Shown here in pieces: positions 37,215 through 44,330 of a DNA stretch of 64,000 bases. The stretch spans positions 186,001 to 250,000 of the forward strand of contig NZ_JAQZAM010000001.1 in the NCBI RefSeq assembly GCF_028737215.1, written 5' to 3'. The DNA comes from Actinomycetospora chibensis (lineage in GTDB: Bacteria > Actinomycetota > Actinomycetes > Mycobacteriales > Pseudonocardiaceae). Both the position numbers and the translations under genes were made by a program. Under the pieces are notes generated by a model. The model saw nothing but the letters and a program-made list of their open reading frames with translations. It ran no database searches and was not told the origin of the DNA. Numbering within the stretch: position 1 is the first letter of the stretch; each line of letters starts with the position of its first letter.

Positions 37215-37430
37215 GCGCCGACCTCGCCGACCACGCGGGCGCAGTCCGCGGGACCCGCGTCACCCTCACCCGCCGTGGGCGACCTCGCGTCGTACCGGAT
37301 CGACGGTCGGGGCAGCCAGTGCCGGCGGTGGGAGAGCTCACCCGCCCAGGGCGAGGAGGGGCCCCGGGCCGGGGAGCACCGTGCACGGAGACCTCGTCCA
37401 CCCAGCTCTGCCGCCCGTGCGGAGGCGATG

Positions 37431-37901
37431 ATGACCGAACAACAGACACCGAGCTCCTCGCCGGACCGCGTGTCGATCCCTCGGCAGCGGGAGGCCGAGC
37501 CGCCGGCGAGCGGCTCGCCCGAGTCCTGGTCCGGCTGGGTCCGCTTCGGCGGCATCGTGATGGCGGTGACCGGCACCTTCTCGGTCCTCGAGGGCATCCT
37601 CGCGCTCGCCGCCCCCACGACGTACGTGACCATCGACGGCGCTGTGCTGGCCATCGACCTCGTTGCCTGGGGCTGGCTCCACCTGGCCCTCGGCGTGCTC
37701 GTACTCGCCACTGGAGCCGCGCTGCTCGGCCGCGACGTCCCGGGCTGGGCCCGCGCGTTGGGCATCGGGCTCGTGACGGTCAACATGATCGTGCAACTGG
37801 CGTGGCTGCCGGCCTACCCGATCTGGTCGATCCTCGTGCTCGCGCTCGACGGGCTCGTCCTCTATGCCTTGATGGCGACCTGGGACGACACCCGCGCATG
37901 A
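37431..37901 (+). CDS. DUF7144 family membrane protein (paralogue 4)
   Basis: A 156-residue four-helix protein: GWVRFGGIVMAVTGTFSVLE, WGWLHLALGVLVLATGAALL, WARALGIGLVTVNMIVQLAW and AYPIWSILVLALDGLVLYAL. Two ATG codons stand in tandem at 37428 and 37431. GGAGG ends only 2 nt before the first but 5 nt before the second, so 37431 is preferred. It is closest to paralogue 2 in its N-terminus. A DosR-like palindrome lies upstream at 37200. DUF1269 follows 119 bp downstream. Confidence 0.88.
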   Translation: MTEQQTPSSSPDRVSIPRQREAEPPASGSPESWSGWVRFGGIVMAVTGTFSVLEGILALAAPTTYVTIDGAVLAIDLVAWGWLHLALGVLVLATGAALLGRDVPGWARALGIGLVTVNMIVQLAWLPAYPIWSILVLALDGLVLYALMATWDDTRA

Positions 37902-38020
37902 GCCACGGGAGATGTCGGAGCCCTCGTGGGGGGCGGCTAACCCGACGTGTGTGAGGTGGCCGACCGGCGGCGCCGCAAGCCTGGCTCGAGGCTCGACCCC
38001 TCTAGAAAGGCTCACCAACC

Positions 38021-38503
38021 ATGGCCACGCTGACAGTGTGGAAGTTCCAGACGACCGATGGCGCGGACGGAGCCGTCGACCGGCTGAAGTCGCTGGAGAA
38101 GCAGGAGCTGATCCAGGTCCACGACGCTGCCACGATCTCGTGGGAGGAAGGCGCCAAGCGCCCGACCACCCGACAGCTCCACAACCTCGTGGGGGCAGGC
38201 GCGATGGGCGGCATGTTCTGGGGCATGCTCTTCGGTCTGATCTTCTTCGTTCCCTTGCTCGGGGCCGCTGTCGGGGCGGCCACCGGAGCAGCGAGCGGAG
38301 CTCTGGCCGACGTGGGGATCGACGACGACTTCATCAAGAACGTTCGGGACCAGGTCACGCCCGGCACATCCGCTCTGTTCGTCATGACCTCGGGAGCGGT
38401 CATGGACAAGGTGCACGATGCCTTCCGGGGCGATCGCGTCGAGCTGATCCACACGAACCTCTCCGAGGACCAGGAGAAGGCCCTCAAGGAGGTCTTCGCC
38501 TGA
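38021..38503 (+). CDS. DUF1269 family glycine-zipper membrane protein
   Basis: A 160-residue protein: MATLTVWKFQTTDGADGAVD, then a glycine- and alanine-rich hydrophobic segment GAGAMGGMFWGMLFGLIFFV and PLLGAAVGAATGAASGALAD, then GIDDDFIKNVRDQVTPGTSA and LFVMTSGAVMDKV. The family is associated with stress responses, but no biochemical role is known. AAAGG precedes ATG 38021. It is the last complete gene before the degenerate tRNA copy and thus the right end of the candidate island. Confidence 0.9.
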   Translation: MATLTVWKFQTTDGADGAVDRLKSLEKQELIQVHDAATISWEEGAKRPTTRQLHNLVGAGAMGGMFWGMLFGLIFFVPLLGAAVGAATGAASGALADVGIDDDFIKNVRDQVTPGTSALFVMTSGAVMDKVHDAFRGDRVELIHTNLSEDQEKALKEVFA

Positions 38504-38813
38504 CGACGGTCCCTGACCGCATCGGGCCGACGGCGGTGCAGCCGCCTGCAGGCGCCACGGTCGCCCCGGCGCGTCGGCAGCGATCGAGAGCCGACGGCTA
38601 GGGGGAGCAATGTCGCTGCCGGGTCGCTTGTCCTCGATCATCCCTGTTCCGGGCGAGTCGGAGAGCTGAGGAGCGGCGCCAGCCGAGGTACCGGTCTGGG
38701 TACCGCTCATGTCACACCACCACCGCCGACGGACCGTCACGATGCTTGATCACCTCGGTCGATCTGACCGCTGACCAGCACGAACGCCCACCGCGCACCA
38801 CCACTGCCGACAG
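38504..38813. other. Intergenic region at the right island end
   Basis: No gene is recognised. It leads into the degenerate tRNA copy at 38814. Small inverted motifs are present but none stands out as a terminator. Confidence 0.4.
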
Positions 38814-38873
38814 GATTCACCACCCGTCCGGTGGGTTCGAGTCCCGCCTGGGGCACTCTTCGTCGCAGGTCAG
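38814..38873 (+). repeat. Degenerate copy of the tRNA(CAA) 3' half, candidate attachment-site scar
   Basis: This stretch aligns with 12952-13013, the anticodon loop to 17 nt beyond the tRNA. GGATTCACCACCCGTCCGG corresponds to GGACTCAAAATCCGTCCGG in the tRNA, GGGTTCGAGTCCC is identical, CTGGGGCACTC corresponds to CGGGGGCACTC, and GCAGGTCAG beyond the tRNA end is identical. A 2-nt gap lies in the variable region. The 5' half and a working acceptor stem are missing, so it is not a functional tRNA. Similarity beyond the gene end argues for duplication of an attachment region rather than a random tRNA fragment. Confidence 0.7.
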
Positions 38874-39739
38874 AGCTCTGACCTGGTTCTATCGGTCGGA
38901 GCTGGTCGTCCTTCACCTGCCGAAGTCTCCTCCGAGGAGCCTCGAGACCTCTGCCCGTAGGCGCTGCGGGCCGACGTCTCCGGCCACCGCTGGGTCTGAC
39001 CAGCCCGATATGCAGGACCGCTGCTTGCGAACGTCGATCGCCCTTCGATGACAGGCCACGCGGCGCGGCTGAGCGAGGTGTCGGCAGCTCCAAGCGCAGC
39101 GGCGTCCTTGGGTCGGCACAATCGGTGCACGTGCTCGGCGACTACGTCGCCGAGCCAGAGGCCGTACTGCTCGCGTGTCCAGCCACGTTGGTCGATGAGC
39201 AGCAGCGCGACCTCCGGCGAGACGAGGGTCCACACCACGTCGACGGCGCGGTCCAGTGCAGGGCCGGCCGATGTGCCGGAGAGCCGGACGAGCAGGTTCC
39301 GCGTGCCCTCGAGGCGTTCGGCCCGGGTGGCCTCGAGCAGACTCTGCAGCTCCGGCTCGTGGGCGGCATCGGCGAGAACTCTCAGCACGGGCCCGATGCG
39401 CTCGACGAGCTCGGCGGACAGCATCCCGAAGGTTCGGGTTGCCGCGGCAGGGTCGGGGTCGGCCAGCATCTGGGTGTACTCGGGCCGGTCCGCGACCGCG
39501 ACGGACTCGTGGTCGCCGACAACGGCCACGTCGTAGACCGCTTTGAGCAGGTCGGGCTTGGTGCGGAACGTCTTGTAGAGCGTCTCGCGCGAGACACCGG
39601 CTTCCCGCGCGAGCGCCGCCATCGACGTGCCGCCGTACCCGTCGCGCACGAACGCCCGCCACGCCGCATCGATGATCTGCTGGCGCGTCCTCGCCGCCTG
39701 TGCGGTGCGCAGGGGTGACTCGTAGGCCCTCTTGCCCAT
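38870..39739 (-). CDS. TetR-family transcriptional regulator
   Basis: A 289-residue regulator. The N-terminal HTH (about 15-60) has TRQQIIDAAWRAFVRDGYGG, TSMAALAREAGVSRETLYKT and FRTKPDLLKAVYD. The ligand domain ends normally near residue 210 (HVHRLCRPKDA). The last ~75 residues are low-complexity and unlike the family, and the stop falls inside the tRNA-like scar. The original stop may therefore have been lost, with the frame reading into junction DNA. ATG 39739 is preferred to GTG 39742. It is divergent from a VOC protein over a 60-bp AT-rich gap, its probable target and operator. Confidence 0.88.
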   Translation of the reverse strand: MGKRAYESPLRTAQAARTRQQIIDAAWRAFVRDGYGGTSMAALAREAGVSRETLYKTFRTKPDLLKAVYDVAVVGDHESVAVADRPEYTQMLADPDPAAATRTFGMLSAELVERIGPVLRVLADAAHEPELQSLLEATRAERLEGTRNLLVRLSGTSAGPALDRAVDVVWTLVSPEVALLLIDQRGWTREQYGLWLGDVVAEHVHRLCRPKDAAALGAADTSLSRAAWPVIEGRSTFASSGPAYRAGQTQRWPETSARSAYGQRSRGSSEETSAGEGRPAPTDRTRSEL

Positions 39740-39757
39740 CACATTCTCTGACAGGTA

Positions 39758-39770
39758 GTATTTTCAATAC
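39758..39770. promoter_or_regulatory. Candidate TetR operator
   Basis: GTATT-TTC-AATAC, a perfect 5-bp inverted repeat in the conspicuously AT-rich gap between the divergent TetR and VOC genes. The position would block both promoters. Confidence 0.45.
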
Positions 39771-39799
39771 ACACACCGTCAAGTTAACAGGTGAGAGCC

Positions 39800-40315
39800 A
39801 TGACCGCGACCACAGAGGCCACCGGCGCCAAGCCGACCGACCAGGACCTCCCCCACCCCGAGTCGGTGCTCGTCGCGATGCTTCCGGTAACGGACATCGG
39901 GGCGAGCGCCCGGTTCTACGGTCAGCTCCTCGGCCTCACCGTGCTCCGCGAGTTCCTCCACGACGGGCAGGTCACCGGATGCAGCCTGAGCCATCCCCGG
40001 GCCGGCTTCGCCCTGAGCCTGCGGCTCCGGGCCACCCTCGGCGCGCCGGCCGACCTGCGTGGCGAGCACCCGATCATCTGGCGGGTCCGGGACAAGGCCG
40101 CGCTGGAGCGGTACCGCACCCACGCGGACGCACTCGGGCTCTCCCCCACATCCCGCCGACACGACGACGCCGACCTGGTGGCCGTGGTCGACCCCGATGG
40201 GATCGACGTCCTGGTCGGGATTCCAGCCCGGCCCTGGGACCGCTTCCAGGGATACGAACTCGTGGCCGACGGGTACCGGCTCAGCCACGAACAGCCGCTG
40301 CTCGATGGCGGCTAG
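39800..40315 (+). CDS. VOC/glyoxalase-superfamily protein
   Basis: A 171-residue protein with the beta-alpha-beta-beta-beta repeat: VLVAMLPVTDIGASARFYGQ, LLGLTVLREF, then IIWRVRDKAALERYRTHADA and LVAVVDPDGIDVLVGI. Members are metal-dependent isomerases, dioxygenases or resistance proteins. A second metal-binding His/Glu set is not obvious, so function is open. ATG 39800 has AGGTGAG 5 nt upstream, preferred over GTG 39791. Divergent from TetR, it is probably the regulated gene. Confidence 0.8.
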   Translation: MTATTEATGAKPTDQDLPHPESVLVAMLPVTDIGASARFYGQLLGLTVLREFLHDGQVTGCSLSHPRAGFALSLRLRATLGAPADLRGEHPIIWRVRDKAALERYRTHADALGLSPTSRRHDDADLVAVVDPDGIDVLVGIPARPWDRFQGYELVADGYRLSHEQPLLDGG

Positions 40316-40540
40316 AGACCCGATGCGCATCACGAGAACCCCGTCCGGATCGCACGGCGCAACGGCGCCACCGAACGCGGTGCCCCGAGTTCCGGGTAGC
40401 CGCCGAGGATGGCGTCCAGCCACACTGGACGGGTTGATGGTCCCGTGAGGGGTGAACACCCGGGGGCCGACTCGTATGGCTACTCGCGCTTCCTGACCTC
40501 AACGGCCTCGAGCGCAACGTCCTAGAGGACTACACCCGTG

Positions 40541-41425
40541 ATGAGCGCGAAGAACGAATCGGGTTCCGACGCGTCGCAGGTCGGCGAATCGAACGGAGGC
40601 CCGCACCGGGACCTGACGGTGGCTCTGGCCACGGTCGCGGTCGCTTTCGACCGGTTCCGTCTCGCGACCGCGCGCGGGCTGCTCGGCGTGGGCAACACCG
40701 AGATGCTCGCGCTGACCGTCATGGCGATGCGCGGACCGCTCACGCCGAGCGAGCTCGCCGGCGAGGTCGGTATCAGCAACGCCGCAGCGACCAGCCTGCT
40801 CGACCGGCTCGAGGTCGAGAACCTGGCCACCCGGAACCGTCACCCCCGCGACCGGCGCAAGCTCGTGATCGAGCTGACCGCCGTCGGACGTACCGCCATC
40901 CAGCTCTACCTGGAGCGCATCACGGCCGTGGTCGAGCGCGGCGTGTCCGCCTGCAGCCCTGGTGAGCGGAGCGCGCTGCTGCCGTTCCTGCGCCAGGTTG
41001 CGCACGGGCTCGCGGAGGTGCCCGACCCGCCCCCGTTCCAGCCGCATGTCGAACTCGACGATCGCGGCGGGATCACGGCTCACCTCACCGGGGAGCTGGA
41101 CTTCGCGAGCGTCCCCGCTCTGGGCGACTGGCTCGATGAGCATGTGAGCGACGGCGCCGACAGCGTGACCATCGATCTGACGGCGGTGAGCTTCCTGTCC
41201 AGCGCGGGTATCCGGTTGCTCGTCGAGTTCCAGCACGGCCACCCCGGCGGCGGTGTCCGGCTGCACGCCCCACCGCAGAGCCCCGCCGGCCGGGCCTTGG
41301 CCCTTGCCGGGCTCCCCGCATCGGCACCCGGCGACCAGCACCGGATCACCGGTCGCGCAGAGGAACGCCCGCAGGAGGAGAGGCCACCTCAGGGACGGAG
41401 CCCGTACCCACCGTTCGGCGAGTGA
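40541..41425 (+). CDS. MarR-type winged-helix protein fused to a STAS domain
   Basis: A 294-residue two-domain protein. The MarR winged helix is at about 25-160: TEMLALTVMAMRGPLTPSEL, EVGISNAAATSLLDRLEVEN (recognition helix) and RHPRDRRKLVIELTAVGRTA (wing). The STAS domain at about 168-260 has GGITAHLTGELDFASVPALG and SVTIDLTAVSFLSSAGIRLL, with Ser at about 220-221 where anti-sigma antagonists are phosphorylated. The STAS part suggests that phosphorylation or partner binding controls DNA binding. A SpoIIE-type phosphatase is encoded 3 kb downstream. ATG 40541 is chosen over GTG 40538. Confidence 0.85.
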   Translation: MSAKNESGSDASQVGESNGGPHRDLTVALATVAVAFDRFRLATARGLLGVGNTEMLALTVMAMRGPLTPSELAGEVGISNAAATSLLDRLEVENLATRNRHPRDRRKLVIELTAVGRTAIQLYLERITAVVERGVSACSPGERSALLPFLRQVAHGLAEVPDPPPFQPHVELDDRGGITAHLTGELDFASVPALGDWLDEHVSDGADSVTIDLTAVSFLSSAGIRLLVEFQHGHPGGGVRLHAPPQSPAGRALALAGLPASAPGDQHRITGRAEERPQEERPPQGRSPYPPFGE

Positions 41426-41663
41426 GCCGATGTGAGCTCCACGCCGGGCAGCACGACCGGCGAGGGCGCCCACCCGGACGGCACCGGGGAGATCGGGTCG
41501 GCATTGACGCTGGGTCCCGGGCGGCGGAAGCTTCTCCGGCAGGTCGTGGGGGGGTGCCCCCGTGGTTCTCCGGAAGGTTCGATCGTGTGCGCGGCCGGTG
41601 CGACGGCCGCGCCGATAGGACGGGTCGCCGACCCGGCGGGACGGCGACCGCGCCGACGCTCCC

Positions 41664-43869
41664 GTGGGGCGATCAGGTCCGAGGCAGGGGGCGCGCGCCG
41701 TGCGACGGAGCCCATCGATCGACTTCGTGGCTCCGGGCACCCCGATCGATCGCAGCAATTGCGAGCGCGAGCCGATCCACACGCCCGGGGCGATCCAGCC
41801 CGGCGGCGCGCTGCTGGCGGCGGAGGCGCAGGACGGCACGATCGTTCAGGTGTCGGCCAATGCCGGCGCCCTGCTCGGACGTGAGACCGACCGGACGCTG
41901 GGCGCCTCGCTGAGCGAGGTGCTCGGCGAGGAGCTGGTCGGCGAGCTGCGACGTCGCTCCACCCTGCTCACCCCGAACCTACGGCCGGTGCGGGCGACGA
42001 TCGCGGGTGGCGAGTTCGACGCTTTCGCCTACCGCCCCGACGAGCAGCTCCTCGTCGTGGAGCTGGAGCTGGCCGCGGAGGCCGGCCGGCCCGGGACGGC
42101 GGACCTCCAGGAGCGGTTGGCGCAGTCGGTGGCGGCGTTGCAGGACACCTCGTCGGTGGAGGAGCTGCTGGTCCGGGCGGCGCGGGTCGTGCGTGAGCTG
42201 ACCGGCTTCGATCGGGTGTGGGCCGACCGGTTCGAGCCCGACGACCACGGCGTGATCGTCGCTGAGGACAAGCTCGAGCCGCTGCCCGCGTTCCTGGGGC
42301 TGCACTATCCGGCCAGCGACATCCCGGCCCAGGCACGCGCGCTCTACCTGCAGAACCGGCTGCGCCTCATCCCCGACGCGCAGGCCGAGCCGGTGCCGCT
42401 CGTGCCGCTCGTGAACCCCCTGACCGGCGCGTGGCTGGACGTCTCGGCGGGAGTGCTGCGGGCCGTGTCGCCGATGCACATCGAGTACCTGCGCAACATG
42501 GGCGCGACGGCGTCGATGTCGATCGCGCTGTCGGTCGGGAACCGGCTGTGGGGGCTGATCTCGGCGCATCACTACGCGGGTCCGCGGCAGGTGGGGCACG
42601 AGGTCCGCGCGACCTGTGAGCTGATCGGACTCGTCTGTTCGATGCAGCTCCAGGCGCTCGAAGCGCTCGAGACCAGCGAGCGGCGCGTCACACTCAGCGA
42701 GCACCGTACGGCCGTGCTCGAGCAGGTGGCCGCCGCGGAGACCATCCCCGAGGGCCTGGCGGACGCCGACGCGGCGCTCCTGGGCGTGTGCGACGCCGAC
42801 GGCGCAGCCGTACGCCTCGGATCGGAGCTGCGGTTGGTCGGACGCACCCCGGACGAGGCGGCGGTGCGGTCCCTGCTGGACGAGTTGGCGGCGCGCGACA
42901 CCGCTGACGTCTTCCAGGCCGCGTCGCTGGCGGCCGCCCTGCCCGGCCACGCGGGGCTGACCGACACGGCGAGCGGCCTCCTCGCCGTGCCGCTGGGGCA
43001 CGCGCGCGGCAACTACCTGGTGTGGTTCCGTCCGGAGTGGGTGCACACGGTCACCTGGGGTGGCGCGCGCGCCGCGACCGATCGAGGTGCCGCGCAGGCG
43101 CCGCTGGGCCCGCACGGTTCGTTCGCGCAGTGGGCGGAGTCGGTACGGGCCACCAGCCGCCCGTGGCGTGAGGTCGAGGTGGAATCGGTGCTCGAGCTCC
43201 GCGGCGGGCTGGGGACCTTCCTCCTGACCCGCGCCGAACAGCTGGCTGCTCTCAACGCCGAGCTCGCCCGCTCGAACGCCGATCTCGACGCGTTCGCCTA
43301 CATCGCCGCACACGACCTCAAGGAGCCCCTGCGCGGCATCAACAACTTCGCCACGTTCCTGGTCGAGGACTATCACGACACCCTCGGCGCCGAGGGCCGC
43401 GAGCAGCTGGCGACGATCATGCGGTTGGCCCGGGGCATGGGAGGCCTCCTGGACTCGCTGCTGGAGTACTCACGTATCGGCCGCGCCACGCTCGAGCCGG
43501 CGGACTTCGCCGTGTCCGAGCTGGTCGACGATGCGCGCGAACTGCTCGCCGGGCGCCTGACGGTCTCCCACGCCGCGCTGCTGGTGACCTCCGGCGAGCA
43601 GCGGCTGTACGGCGACCGCAGCCGGGTGCGGCAGGTGCTGGTCAACCTCGTCGCCAACGCGATCAAGTACAACGAGCACGCGCAGCCTCAGGTCGAGATC
43701 TCCGCCTGCCGGCTGTCCGAGACCCGCCGGGGTATCGAGCTGGCCGGACCGGACCGCCGGGTTGACGATCGCGCGACGCATCGTCGAGCGGCACGGCGGC
43801 ATACTCTGGGTCGACGACTCGGCGCTCGGGCTCGGGTCCGTCCTGTGTTTCACGCTGGAGGCGCCATGA
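41664..43869 (+). pseudogene. Bacteriophytochrome histidine kinase with deleted, frameshifted ATPase domain
   Basis: The photosensor is complete: Cys at about 33 in NCEREPIHTPGAIQPGG (biliverdin attachment), GAF with PASDIP at 216-221, SPMHIEYLRNMG and GLISAHHY, and PHY with PHGSF in place of PRxSF (483-487). HisKA follows with AYIAAHDLKEPLR (His about 550). The ATPase keeps its N box (NLVANAIKYN), but the G1 and F boxes are missing. The G2 end, GLTIARRIVERHGG and VLCFTLEAP, is in another frame and stops at 43869. The reading frame from 41664 runs on into the response regulator to 44330. The start is uncertain; GTG 41727 is an alternative. Confidence 0.8.
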
Positions 43870-44330
43870 GCAGCGCTGAGCTCGAATCGCTGGCGGTCGT
43901 CGAGGACAACGACGAGGACTTCACCGCGCTCTGCCGCGCGCTGCGCGGGACCACGATCGGTGAGCACATCGTGCGCTTCCGCAGTGGTGAGGAGGCACTC
44001 GAGCGCCTGATCGGAGATCGCGCGACCCCCGACCCGTGGCCGATGCTGGTGCTGCTCGACCTGAACCTCCCCGGCCGACGCGGGCTGGACGTGCTCAGCG
44101 ATCTCAAGGACGACCCGTTCGCCCGGGTGATGCCGGTCGTCGTCGTGTCGGGCTCCACGCGTCAGGAGGACATCGACGCCGCCTACCGACGAGGCGCCAA
44201 CGCCTACCTGATCAAAGCGCTGGAGTTCGGCGAGCTGCAGAGGGGGCTGCGCGCGCTCCAGGAATTCTGGTTCCTCGTCGCCCACCCGACGCCGCCCCGC
44301 CGTGGCCGGACCGGAGCAGGGGTGCCATGA
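43866..44330 (+). CDS. Single-domain response regulator (Rcp1/CheY-like)
   Basis: A 154-residue receiver-only protein. Acidic residues are in AVVEDNDEDF, the phospho-acceptor Asp is at about 65 in MLVLLDLNLPGRRGLD, the switch Ser in VVVVSGSTRQ and the Lys in YLIKALEF. Such proteins pair with phytochrome kinases (Cph1/Rcp1). ATG 43866 overlaps the old kinase stop by 4 nt (ATGA), showing that the kinase originally ended here. Because of the frameshift it can now also be translated as the tail of the phytochrome ORF. Its own stop overlaps the next start by 4 nt. Confidence 0.9.
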   Translation: MSSAELESLAVVEDNDEDFTALCRALRGTTIGEHIVRFRSGEEALERLIGDRATPDPWPMLVLLDLNLPGRRGLDVLSDLKDDPFARVMPVVVVSGSTRQEDIDAAYRRGANAYLIKALEFGELQRGLRALQEFWFLVAHPTPPRRGRTGAGVP

